Shown: positions 9,435 to 17,911, numbered from the stretch's first letter. The stretch: DNA of 64,000 nt from CAVRCA01 sp963719345 (GCA_963719345.1 CAVRCA010000001.1:62001-126000); one strand, 5' to 3'. Made by a program: numbers and translations. Notes: generated from the sequence alone by a model not told the origin.

Positions 9435-10525
9435 GCCGCAGCGGCTTCGCGCTTGCGCGCCAGTTCGGCGGTAAGCAGCCGATGGACGTCCGCCGCGCGC
9501 TGCGCATAGGTGTGCTCGCGCAGCACCCGCTGGCGCGCCCGCCGGCCGATCGCGCGTGCCCGCCCCGGTGTCAGTGCGGCGAGATGGTCGGCGATCTCGG
9601 CCCCGTCGCGGGCGACCAGGATCTCCTCGCCGGGCGCGAGAAAAAGCTCGAGGCCTTCCCAGGCGTCGGTGATGAGACAGGCCCCGGCGCCGGCCGCCTC
9701 GAACACCCGGGTCGCCGGCGAGTAGCCCACTTCGGCCATGCTGTCGCGCGCCACGTTCAGCACCGCGAGTGCGGAGGCGTTGAAGCTGTTGTGCGCCGCG
9801 GTCGGGACGTGGCCGATCGCCCGCACGTTCGCCGGCATCGGCTTGTCGCCCCAGCCGGCGCCGCCGAGCAGAAAAGTTTGGTCGGGCCGCAACGAAGCGG
9901 CGCGGAAGAAAAAGGCGTCGATGCGCGCCTCGCGATCGGGCAGGCGATTGGCGAGCAGCGACAGGTCGGCGATGAAGCGCGGATCGGGCGGGGCGGGGTG
10001 ATGCGTGTCGGGATCGAGCGCGTTGTAGACGGGAACGCAGGCCCGCGCGCCCATGCTCTGATAGGCGCTCACCACCGGCGGTCCACCGCCATAGGTGAAC
10101 ACGAGGTCGAGCTTCGGCAGCACGCGGTGCAACGTCTGGCCGGGGTCGGCCCGCAACGCAGCCAGGGTCGCCGGCGCGTCGACATCCCAGAACACGCGCA
10201 GCGCTTGGGGCTGCGCGGCGGCGACGATGCCCGAGAGCAGCGCATCGTCGAACACGCCGACGCCGCTCGCCTTCACCACCACGTCGGCCTCCGCCGCCTC
10301 GGCCAACACGGCGGCGACGGCGGCCTCGGTCGCCGGATACACCACGACCCGGGCCCAGTCTGGCGGCTCGATGTCGCGATGGGACTGACGATCGAACGCA
10401 TCGGGCTCATAGAACGTAATGGAATGGCCGAGGCCGGCGAGCGCGCGCAGCAGCCCCCGGTAATAGGTCGCCGCACCATTCCAGTACGATGACAGCAGGC
10501 TCGAGCCGTAGAACGCGATCCTCAT
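9431..10525 (-). CDS. CgeB-like glycosyltransferase B
   Basis: Glycosyltransferase of 364 residues, GT-B fold by pattern. It begins MRIAFYGSSLLSSYWNG and has YRGLLRALAGLGH, the same N-terminal block as its neighbours. The C-terminal half contains GYSPATRVFEAAGAGACLITD, the acidic nucleotide-sugar-binding segment of CgeB-like proteins. I chose the ATG at 10525 because it aligns with the paralogues and overlaps the preceding stop by four bases; longer open frame upstream is shadow. Sugar donor and acceptor are unknown. Amino-acid identity to copies A and C looks modest outside the motifs, so these are old duplicates with probably different specificities. Confidence 0.86.
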   Translation of the reverse strand: MRIAFYGSSLLSSYWNGAATYYRGLLRALAGLGHSITFYEPDAFDRQSHRDIEPPDWARVVVYPATEAAVAAVLAEAAEADVVVKASGVGVFDDALLSGIVAAAQPQALRVFWDVDAPATLAALRADPGQTLHRVLPKLDLVFTYGGGPPVVSAYQSMGARACVPVYNALDPDTHHPAPPDPRFIADLSLLANRLPDREARIDAFFFRAASLRPDQTFLLGGAGWGDKPMPANVRAIGHVPTAAHNSFNASALAVLNVARDSMAEVGYSPATRVFEAAGAGACLITDAWEGLELFLAPGEEILVARDGAEIADHLAALTPGRARAIGRRARQRVLREHTYAQRAADVHRLLTAELARKREAAAA

Positions 10526-11625
10526 CGGACCGGCACCGGCTGGCGCAGCGTCGCGACGATGCCGAGCAACTCCTCGACGCGATGGGCGCAGGTGTGCCGC
10601 GCCCGGATGGTCGCAAGCCCGTGGGCGGCGAGGCGGGCGCGCTGCTCCGGGTCGGCGGCGAGCGCGCGGAGATGCCGTTCCATGGCCTCGCCGTCGGCGG
10701 CGACGAGGAAATCCTCGCCCGGCCGGAACAGCCCCTCCGAATCGTCCCACGGCGCGGAAACCAGCGGGATGCCGCAGGCCAGCGCCTCGAAGACGCGAAT
10801 GGTCGGAATGCCGGGCAGCGCGGCGGCGTAATAGCGGCGCGGGACGTGAACGGTCGCCAGATGCCGGGCGAAGACGGAAGGCGCGTCCGCGTTCGCCAGC
10901 CAGCCGTGATAGCGCGCGCCATGCCGGTCGAGCGTTGCGAGCGCCTCCGGCGGGTAGCGCACTCCATACACGTCGAGCCCAAGGCCGGTCCGCGCCACCG
11001 GTTGCAGCAGGAAGGTGCGCAACTCGTCGCTGCGCTCCTCGTCGCCCCAGTTGCCGATCCAGACCACGCCGCTGCGCGGTCCCTGCACCGCCGGCGGCCG
11101 GAACAACGCCGTGTCGGCGGCCTCGTGCCAGACGAAGACGCGCCGACCCCAGCCCTGGCGCCGGTACACCTCCGCCAGCGAAGCGCCGAACGCGAGCACG
11201 CCGTCGTAGCCCGACAGGTCGAGCGCCCGCAGCGCCGCGGGATCGCTGACGCCGCGGTGGTGCGTGTCGTGGAACAGCAGGACGAAACGGCCGCCCTTCT
11301 CTCGACATCGTCCGATGGCGCTGATCAGCGCCGGCGACGTCCATTCATGCACGATCACCACGTCGGCGTCGTCCGTCGCCGCTTGCACGTCCAGATCGGC
11401 GCCGTAGGTGTCGGACGACAATCCGGGAAAATCCCGCGCGAAGCGATCCAGCGCCGCCGGCCCGTGATCGGCCAGCAAATTGGCGCGGCTCCAGCCGTCC
11501 GCGGGCTCGAAGGTGCGCACCTGATGGCCTTGCGCGTGCAGCGCCCGGACCACGCCGCGCAGGAAATGCGCGTTGCCGTGGTTCCAGCACGACACCAGCG
11601 AGTGCGCGAACAGGACGAACCTCAT
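10522..11625 (-). CDS. CgeB-like glycosyltransferase A
   Basis: First of the three tandem CgeB-like paralogues, 367 residues. It starts MRFVLFAHSLVSCWNHG with LRGVVRALHAQGH. The C-terminal half has the donor-site segment GIPTIRVFEALACGIPLVSAP and GEDFLVAADGE. The ATG at 11625 lies 7 bases downstream of the stop of the GT4 gene, the only non-overlapping junction in the operon. Its stop overlaps the next gene by ATGA. It presumably transfers a sugar to a lipid-linked or protein-linked acceptor in the cytoplasm; no membrane segment or signal peptide is seen. Confidence 0.86.
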   Translation of the reverse strand: MRFVLFAHSLVSCWNHGNAHFLRGVVRALHAQGHQVRTFEPADGWSRANLLADHGPAALDRFARDFPGLSSDTYGADLDVQAATDDADVVIVHEWTSPALISAIGRCREKGGRFVLLFHDTHHRGVSDPAALRALDLSGYDGVLAFGASLAEVYRRQGWGRRVFVWHEAADTALFRPPAVQGPRSGVVWIGNWGDEERSDELRTFLLQPVARTGLGLDVYGVRYPPEALATLDRHGARYHGWLANADAPSVFARHLATVHVPRRYYAAALPGIPTIRVFEALACGIPLVSAPWDDSEGLFRPGEDFLVAADGEAMERHLRALAADPEQRARLAAHGLATIRARHTCAHRVEELLGIVATLRQPVPVR

Positions 11626-11632
11626 CGGTGCG

Positions 11633-12727
11633 CTACGCGACGGAGGCGAGCGGCCGAGACCGCAGCACGGTCCGATGCACCGCGACCGTGCCGCGCGCCA
11701 TCGCCTCGGCGGTGTAGCGGCCGGCCCGCTCGCGGGCGCGCGCCCCCATGGCGGCGCTCGCTCCCGGCGCGGCGAGCAGGTTCGCGAGCACCTGCACCAT
11801 GCCGTCCTCGTCATCCACCGACACGAACACCGCCGCCCCGTCCCACAGCTCGCGGAAGGTCGGGATGTCGGAGAGCACGAGAGCCATGCCCGCCTGCGCC
11901 GCCTCCAGCACGCCGAGGCCGAACGGCTCGTAGCGCGCCGGCGAGGCATAGATCGCGGCCGACGCGGCAACCCGGCGCAGCGCCGCCGGGTCGAGCGTGC
12001 CGAGGTGGCGGACGCGGTGCAGGCGGATCGCGGCGCCGTTCGGTCCCTCGATCGGGCCGGCGGCCAGGACCGGCGCGGCGATCCGCATGGCGATGCGGTC
12101 CAGCGCGGCGATGTTTTTCCCCTCATCCCAGAGGCGCCCGACCGTCAGCACGGCGGCTTGCCGGGGCATGTCGGCCGGCTCGGCGTCGCGGGTGCCGTTG
12201 TGGACGACGGTGATTTCGCCGGTGCCGTACTCGGCGCGCAAGGCGTCGGCAAACGACCGGCTCGGGGCGATGACGGCGTCCGAGGCGGCCAAGCCGCGCG
12301 CCGTGGCGGCGACGCGCCAGCGGAAATCCTCGGGCAACGGGGTGGCCCGGACGGCACGCCACCAGGTTGCCAGGCAGGAATGGGCGACCGAGACGACCGG
12401 CACCGGCCAGGCGTCGAACCCCGCCAAAGCCGGCGCGTGCAGATGCACGAGATCGACGGCTTCGCGCTCCGCCAAGGCCCGCAGCGCCGCCGCCGCGCCG
12501 TGCAGCGTCGCCTCGTCCTCGGCCGTCCAGTCGAGCGCGAGGTCGGTCGCGATCATCGGCGCCAGCGCGTTTGCTTCCGCAAGCTGCGCCGTGCTCGGGG
12601 CCGGACCGAGCACCGCGATGACGCTCTCCACGTCGAATTCCGCGAGGCCGCGGACCAGTTCGAGGGTGTAGCGCCATACGCCGCCGACCGCGTCGGCGGT
12701 GACCAGAACGCGGGTGCGGCGACTCAC
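11633..12727 (-). CDS. Glycosyltransferase family 4
   Basis: GT4-type retaining glycosyltransferase of 364 residues. The N-terminal glycine-rich loop TADAVGGVWRYTLELVRGL is typical of family 4. The C-terminal domain has VLTVGRLWDEGKN and the E-x7-E motif in YEPFGLGVLEAAQAG. The start is GTG at 12727, which overlaps the radical SAM stop as GTGA; this start gives the expected first residues. The many natural GT4 substrates (hexoses, GlcNAc, rhamnose) prevent naming a donor. It belongs to the same coupled operon. Confidence 0.9.
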   Translation of the reverse strand: MSRRTRVLVTADAVGGVWRYTLELVRGLAEFDVESVIAVLGPAPSTAQLAEANALAPMIATDLALDWTAEDEATLHGAAAALRALAEREAVDLVHLHAPALAGFDAWPVPVVSVAHSCLATWWRAVRATPLPEDFRWRVAATARGLAASDAVIAPSRSFADALRAEYGTGEITVVHNGTRDAEPADMPRQAAVLTVGRLWDEGKNIAALDRIAMRIAAPVLAAGPIEGPNGAAIRLHRVRHLGTLDPAALRRVAASAAIYASPARYEPFGLGVLEAAQAGMALVLSDIPTFRELWDGAAVFVSVDDEDGMVQVLANLLAAPGASAAMGARARERAGRYTAEAMARGTVAVHRTVLRSRPLASVA

Positions 12728-14013
12728 GCCAGGCACTCGCTCTCCAGGACCGGCAACGGCAGCGGGCGATCGTCCTGGATGTCGCTCAAGCGGGCGAACT
12801 GCCCGAGATAGCGGTCGTGCGCCCGTTCCCAGGCAAGGTCGTCGGGGGCGCCGAACAGCCGTCGGTAATCGGGCGAACTGGGGTAGGGGAACAGCGGCAC
12901 CGGATCGTTGGCCCATACGTCGTGATGCAGCAGCCGCTCGCGCCAGGGTTTCACCAGGGCGGGATCGTCGCCCTCGCTCGCCAACAGGTTCGCTTGCACG
13001 AACGGCACGTGCCGGCGCGCGAGGATCAGCAGCTCGGCCAACTGGTCGGTGGTCTTGCGGCACTTCTTGTCGAGGGCCGCGCGTCCCTGCTCGGTCAGGC
13101 TCTCGACCCCGGCCTCGATCGAGACGCAGCCGGCGCGGCCGAGCAGTGCGATCATCTCCGGCGTCCACAGGTCGATCCGGGTCTGCACGCCGAATTGCAG
13201 GCCGCGCGGGACGAGGGCTTCCAGCAGTGCGCGCTGCGGCAGAAAAATCTCGTCGATGAAGTAGAGGTAGGTGATGCCCTGGGCGCGCAGGGCGTCGATC
13301 TCCTCCAGCAGCGGCGCAAGATCCCGCCGACGGTAGCTGTCCCGGTAATCGATCTTGGCGCAGAAGGTGCAGGAATACGGGCAGCCGCGCGAGGCCTCCA
13401 CCTCGGCGCCGGGAGCGGTCGGCGGCGCATCGAAGCGGTGATGGTGGTGGTGGTGACGCGCCACCCAATCATCCGGCCAGACCAGCGCCGGCAGGTCGGT
13501 GAAGCGCGCCGCGACCGGCCTCCCGTTCACCCTCACCACGCCGTCCTCGATCCAGCCGATCCCCGCCACCGCATCGCGCGGCGTGCCGGCGGCGAGGTCG
13601 GCGATCACCTCGTCGCATTCGCCGCGCACGACGATGTCGACGCCGAGCTTGCGCAGCGTCGCGGCCGGCGTCGCCGACCCGTGCGGTCCGACCGCGACCG
13701 TGGTGCCCCCGCGCCCCCGGAGCGCCGCCACCATCGCGCGCGGCACGCGCAGCTCCGGGGGCGCGCAGCGCCAGAACAGGTAGCTCGGCGCAGTGGTGAC
13801 GACCGTCATGTCGGGCTCGAAGGCGACGACCTCGCGCGCGACCGAGTCCGTGTCGCGGCCGAGCAAGTGGCCGTCCACCAGCAGCGTCTGGTGACCGGCG
13901 CGCCGCAGCAGCGCCGCCGCGTAGCCGAGTTCCAGCGGCAGATGCGGCTCGCGGCAGCCGAAATAGATGCTGCCCGAAAAACTCCACGGCGGATTGACCA
14001 GCGCCACCCTCAT
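12724..14013 (-). CDS. B12-binding domain / radical SAM enzyme
   Basis: Class B radical SAM enzyme of 429 residues. Residues 1 to about 140 form a cobalamin-binding-like Rossmann domain (MRVALVNPPW start, then HLPLELGYAAALLRRAGH). The radical SAM cluster motif is C211-x3-C215-x2-C218 within SRGCPYSCTFCAK. Other family features are the EEIDAL segment and the SIEAGVES strand. Such enzymes often methylate or rearrange unactivated carbons, or change sugars. Six consecutive histidines lie at residues 187-192, just before the SAM domain. The ATG at 14013 overlaps the epimerase stop by ATGA. From memory a B12/radical-SAM family of this length occurs beside sugar epimerases and glycosyltransferases in rhizobia-like bacteria; I cannot confirm membership. 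Confidence 0.88.
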   Translation of the reverse strand: MRVALVNPPWSFSGSIYFGCREPHLPLELGYAAALLRRAGHQTLLVDGHLLGRDTDSVAREVVAFEPDMTVVTTAPSYLFWRCAPPELRVPRAMVAALRGRGGTTVAVGPHGSATPAATLRKLGVDIVVRGECDEVIADLAAGTPRDAVAGIGWIEDGVVRVNGRPVAARFTDLPALVWPDDWVARHHHHHHRFDAPPTAPGAEVEASRGCPYSCTFCAKIDYRDSYRRRDLAPLLEEIDALRAQGITYLYFIDEIFLPQRALLEALVPRGLQFGVQTRIDLWTPEMIALLGRAGCVSIEAGVESLTEQGRAALDKKCRKTTDQLAELLILARRHVPFVQANLLASEGDDPALVKPWRERLLHHDVWANDPVPLFPYPSSPDYRRLFGAPDDLAWERAHDRYLGQFARLSDIQDDRPLPLPVLESECLA

Positions 14014-15065
14014 TGCGCGGCCTCGATCGGCGCGACCGCCCCGCGTTCGGCGTCGAACCAGTCGGCCAGCAGCGCCAGCCCGCTCTGCCAGTCCCGGCGC
14101 GGTCGCCAGCCGAGTGCGGCGTGCGCGCGCCGCGTATCGGCGACGAAATAGCGCTGATCGGCGGGCCGCCAACTCTCGAACCGGACGGTCGGGGTCCGGC
14201 CGAGCAGGGTGCCGATCCGGTCGAGCACTTGCAGCAGGCTCACCGCATTCGCCGGACCGCCGCCGAGATTGAACGCCTGCCCCGTCACATTGCCGATACG
14301 CTGCCACGCCGCCAAGTACGCATCGACCGCGTCGTCGATCCACAACACGTCGCGCACCTGCTTGCCGTCGCCGTAGATGGTGATCGGCTCGCCCTGCAGC
14401 ATCCGCAGGAGGAAATGGGCGACCCAGCCCTGGTCCTCGGTGCCGCGTTGCCGCCGGCCGTAGATGCAGCTCATGCGCAGGACCGCGGTCGGCACGCCGA
14501 AGCTGCGGCCGTAGTCGATCACGTATTGGTCGGCGGCTCCCTTCGAGCAGCCGTACGGCGTGTGAAAGCTGAGCCGGCACGCTTCGCTGACACCATGCGC
14601 GCGCACCTGCAAGTCGCGCGGGGCATAGCCGGCGCCGGTGTCGAACAGCTCGATCCCGTCGAGGTCGCCGTAGACCTTGTTGGTGCTGGCGAAGATCGCC
14701 GGCGGCGGGTTGCGCCGCCGCCGCAGCGCTTCCAGCAGATTGACGGTGCCGGTCAGGTTGACGTCGAAATCCTCGCGCGGATCGCGCATGCTCGTCGTCA
14801 CTGCGACCTGGGCTGCCAGATGGAACACCACGGTTGCGCGGGCCGTCGCGTCGGCGAGCGCGTCGCGGTCGCGGATGTCGGCGATCAGTGTCGTGATGCG
14901 GTGTGGGTGGCGGCGACGCAGCCAGTCGAGGTTTTCCTCGACGCCCGGCCGGGCCAGCGAGTCGAACACAACGACATCGTGGCCGCTGCCCGCCAGGCGG
15001 TCGGCCAGGTTGCTGCCGATGAACCCCGCTCCTCCGGTGATCAGCACCGGCTCGCCGACGCTCAT
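14010..15065 (-). CDS. NAD-dependent sugar epimerase (CDP-paratose 2-epimerase-like)
   Basis: Extended SDR of 351 residues acting on a nucleotide sugar. It has the Rossmann motif TGGAGFIGSN (residues 10-19), FASTNKVYGD, catalytic YGCSK, and a segment GTEDQGWVAHFLLRML that strongly recalls CDP-paratose/tyvelose 2-epimerases. It therefore may epimerise at C2 of a CDP- or other NDP-sugar rather than at C4. The start and stop are both in ATGA overlaps with its operon neighbours. It presumably supplies an unusual sugar donor to the four glycosyltransferases downstream. A UDP-glucose 4-epimerase role is the main alternative. Confidence 0.85.
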   Translation of the reverse strand: MSVGEPVLITGGAGFIGSNLADRLAGSGHDVVVFDSLARPGVEENLDWLRRRHPHRITTLIADIRDRDALADATARATVVFHLAAQVAVTTSMRDPREDFDVNLTGTVNLLEALRRRRNPPPAIFASTNKVYGDLDGIELFDTGAGYAPRDLQVRAHGVSEACRLSFHTPYGCSKGAADQYVIDYGRSFGVPTAVLRMSCIYGRRQRGTEDQGWVAHFLLRMLQGEPITIYGDGKQVRDVLWIDDAVDAYLAAWQRIGNVTGQAFNLGGGPANAVSLLQVLDRIGTLLGRTPTVRFESWRPADQRYFVADTRRAHAALGWRPRRDWQSGLALLADWFDAERGAVAPIEAAQ

Positions 15066-16174
15066 GTCACCAAGCCTCGTTCCTCAAGCTCGCGCCGAGC
15101 CTGGGCGACACGGTCGACCGCCCGTTGCCGGCGCACCCAGTCCGACAATTCTTCGAGGCTGTCGTGGAAGCTTCGCCGGGGCCGGAACCCCAGTCGCATC
15201 CGCGCCTGCTCGATGTCGGCGAAGCAATGCCGGATGTCGCCGACGCGGGCCTGGTCGGTGATCTCCGGCCGCAGATGCGGCTTGCGCATCGCCGCGGCAA
15301 CCAACTCCGCGACTTCGCTGATGCTGACGTCGCAGCCGCTGCCGATGTTGAAGACGCCGCCCGCCGCGTTCGGGTGATCGAGGGCGAGCAGGAACGCATC
15401 GGTCACATCCTGCACATGCACGAAGTCGCGTCGTTGCTCGCCGTCCTCGAAGACCAGCGGCCGCTCTTCGTTCTGCAGCCGGGAGGCGAAGATCGCGAGC
15501 ACGCCGGTGTACGGGTTGGAAAGCGCCTGGCCGGGGCCGTAGACGTTGAACAGGCGCAAAGCCACGCCCTCCATGCCGTAGGCCGGCGCGACCGTGAGCG
15601 TCAGCCGCTCCTGCACGTATTTCGTCACGGCGTAGACCGACGCCAGCTCCGGCCGTTTCCACTCCGGGGTGGCGACCGGCGACAGCGGCGTGCCGTCGGG
15701 GCCGGCGGGGTCCCATCCGGTGCCGGACATGCGCTGCACCGGACGCACCGCGTCCTGCGTCACCTCGCCTGTGGCGGTGCGGTACAGACCCTCGCCGTAG
15801 ATGCTCATCGAGGACGCGACCACCACGCGGCGGACCGGGTCACGGATCAGCGACTGCAAAAGCACCGCCGAGCCGTGGTCGTTGGTCGAGACGTAGCGAT
15901 CGATCGCGTACATGCTCTGCCCGACGCCGACCTCGGCGGCGAGATGGACCACGGCCTCGACGTCGCGTACCGCCTCCGCCATCACGGCAGGATCGCGGAC
16001 ATCGCCATGGATGAACTCGACATGGTCCAGAATCGGATCAGGGTCGGCGCCGCAATGCACCTGCTCGATGAGGCTGTCGACCACGCGGACAGCGTCGCCC
16101 CGTTCGAGAAGAGCCCGGACGACGTGCCGACCAATGAAACCCGCCCCTCCGGTCACCAGGACTAATCCGGCCAT
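15062..16174 (-). CDS. NAD-dependent epimerase/dehydratase, first gene of the glycan operon
   Basis: Extended SDR of 370 residues with TGGAGFIGRH (residues 8-17), HLAAEVGVGQS, the SSMSIYGEG strand, YAVTKYVQE (catalytic Tyr and Lys) and the RRDFVHVQDV segment of nucleotide-sugar epimerases. A long insertion around residues 130-165 separates the Ser and Tyr blocks. It probably makes an NDP-sugar, for example by C4 epimerisation or 4,6-dehydration. It is the promoter-proximal gene; the leader contains an 8-bp hairpin at 16211-16232. Its stop overlaps the second epimerase by ATGA. Confidence 0.87.
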   Translation of the reverse strand: MAGLVLVTGGAGFIGRHVVRALLERGDAVRVVDSLIEQVHCGADPDPILDHVEFIHGDVRDPAVMAEAVRDVEAVVHLAAEVGVGQSMYAIDRYVSTNDHGSAVLLQSLIRDPVRRVVVASSMSIYGEGLYRTATGEVTQDAVRPVQRMSGTGWDPAGPDGTPLSPVATPEWKRPELASVYAVTKYVQERLTLTVAPAYGMEGVALRLFNVYGPGQALSNPYTGVLAIFASRLQNEERPLVFEDGEQRRDFVHVQDVTDAFLLALDHPNAAGGVFNIGSGCDVSISEVAELVAAAMRKPHLRPEITDQARVGDIRHCFADIEQARMRLGFRPRRSFHDSLEELSDWVRRQRAVDRVAQARRELEERGLVT

Positions 16175-16210
16175 TCGGCTGGCTCAACTCCGTTTCAAGT
16201 TCGCCTAAAG

Positions 16211-16232
16211 GCCGGGGAGAATCGTCCCCGGC
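16211..16232. promoter_or_regulatory. Perfect 8-bp hairpin in the leader of the glycan operon
   Basis: The arms gccgggga and tccccggc pair perfectly around a six-base loop. It lies 36 bases upstream of the first epimerase start, between divergent genes. It has no T-run on either side, so it is not a standard terminator. It could act as a leader structure or operator. No function is proven. Confidence 0.4.
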
Positions 16233-16376
16233 GGTAGAGGAGGAACCTGCCTTAGCGCCTCTCGCCGTTTGGGCAAAGCACAGCTTTAACGTCGAGCAGG
16301 AACTAAGGTTTCGCTCTCTGGTGCGACAAGCCGAGGGCGGCCACAATGGGCGCGGGTGGAAGGGAGGCGAGGGCCG

Positions 16377-17283
16377 ATGCCGGCGAGCAGCGAGGTGCGG
16401 CGAACCCGCACCGATCACCTCGAGATCGCCTACGAGCAGAGCGGGCCGGACGACGGGCCGGCGGTCATTCTGCTGCACGGGTTTCCTGATGACCCGCGGT
16501 GCTGGGACGGCGTCGTGCCCGGCCTGGTCGAGTTCGGGGTGTCGCGTCCTGACACCGTGGCTGCGCGGCTACGGCGAAACCCGGTTCCTCGACCCGGCAA
16601 CGCCGCGTTCAGGCCAGCAGGCGGCGCTCGGGGCTGATCTGCTGGCGTTCATGGACGCGCTCGGGCTGCGGCGGGCGACGCTCGCCGGCTACGATTGGGG
16701 CGGCCGGGCAGCCTGCATCGTCGCCGCGCTGTGGCCGGACCGTGTGCGCGGCCTGCTCTCCGTGAACGGCTACAACATCCAGGACATCGCCGCCTCGGTC
16801 CGGCCGGCGGCCGCCGCCCAGGAGCACCGGCACTGGTATCAATGGTATTTTCATACGGAACGAGGGCGGGCGGGGCTGGCCGAGAACCGGCGCGAGCTGT
16901 GCCGCCTGCTCTGGGCGCTGTGGTCGCCCAACATGGCGATCGACGACGCCGGCTTCGCCCGCACGGCCGCCAGCTTCGACAACCCGGATTTCGTCGACGT
17001 GGTGATCCAGTCCTACCGCCATCGCCACCGGGCAGCGCCCGGCGATCCCGCGCTGGAGCCGATCGAGCAGCGTCTGGCCGCCCGGCCGCCCATCCGGGTC
17101 CCGACGCTCGTGTTGCACGGTGCATGCGACGGCGTGGATCCGCCGGCCAGCAGCGAGCCCCACCGCGACCGGTTCGCGGGCGCCTACGAGCGGCGGATCG
17201 TGCCGGTTGCCGGGCACTTCCTGCCCCGCGAAGCGCCTGAAACGATGCTGGGGGCGCTGATCGAACTACTGCGCGCGGGCTGA
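16377..17283 (+). CDS. Alpha/beta hydrolase, epoxide-hydrolase-like (frameshifted)
   Basis: Alpha/beta hydrolase of about 301 residues. The N terminus has the oxyanion-hole motif HGFPDDPRCW. After the break the protein continues with VLTPWLRGYGET, the nucleophile elbow GYDWGGR (Asp nucleophile, as in epoxide hydrolases and haloalkane dehalogenases) and a late VAGHFLPRE with the catalytic His. One extra G in the GGGG run at 16536-16539 shifts the frame; 907 bases (3n+1) agrees. The start at 16377 is an ATG after GGAGGCGAGGG. It is divergent from the glycan operon and alone in its direction. The substrate is unknown. Confidence 0.83.
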
Positions 17284-17414
17284 TTACGGGCGCGGTCCTG
17301 CCTCGCTCGCGATTCGCATGGCAGGCGCGCTCGAATCACTTGTTCCTGGCGCGTACGTGTGATTCTGTGCGCGAACAGTCGGATCTCCCGAATCGAGCAA
17401 CGAGGCGCAGTCCC

Positions 17415-17851
17415 ATGGTCAAGAAACCCTCGCCGGCGAGGAAGCCTGCCGCCGCCGGAGCGGCGAAGAAGGCCTCGCCGAAGGGGCGGCGGCCCCGAAG
17501 GGAAAAACCGCAAGAGGGGCAAAGACGGCGGCTCCCGCCCGAGGAGCCAAGGGAGCCGCCAGCGCAGCGGCCCCGGCAACCGTCACCCTGAAGCACCTGG
17601 CCGGCCGGCTGGCGGAAGACCACGAAATGGCCAAGCGGCAGGCCGACGCGATGCTGGCGGATCTCATCGGGATGATGGTGACGCATCTCAGGAAAGGCGA
17701 CCGCCTGCGGATCGGCGGACTCGGCATCCTTCAGGTCCGCCAGCGGGCGGCGCGGATGGGGCGCAATCCGGCGACCGGCGAAGCCATCAGGATCAAGGCC
17801 AGCAAGAAGATTGCGTTCCGCGCCGCCAAGGAACTCAAGGAATCGATCTGA
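17415..17851 (+). CDS. HU-family DNA-binding protein with Lys/Ala/Pro-rich N-terminal tail (frameshifted)
   Basis: The C-terminal half (about residues 57-145) is an HU/IHF domain: LAGRLAEDHEMAKRQADAML, then RIGGLGILQVRQRAARMGR, the beta-arm start NPATGE, and KASKKIAFRAAKELK. The N-terminal 55 or so residues are a basic, low-complexity tail of K, A, P and G, resembling histone H1. A missing base in the G-run near 17479-17482 splits the gene: the tail continues in the other frame as A/K/P repeats and then enters the HU domain. The 437 bases (3n+2) agree with one deletion. It probably compacts or bends DNA. It stands alone between two other units. Confidence 0.75.
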
Positions 17852-17911
17852 TCGTCCCTCGATCCGTCCCGCTACGCGACCAGCACAAGTAGGCTGCCAC
17901 TCACCGCCACC

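Noticed and set aside
9431..11344. A 637-codon frame suggesting a long two-domain glycosyltransferase
   Set aside because: The first 270 or so codons are a shadow of paralogue A in another frame. The true start at 10525 matches the paralogues and overlaps the previous stop by four bases.
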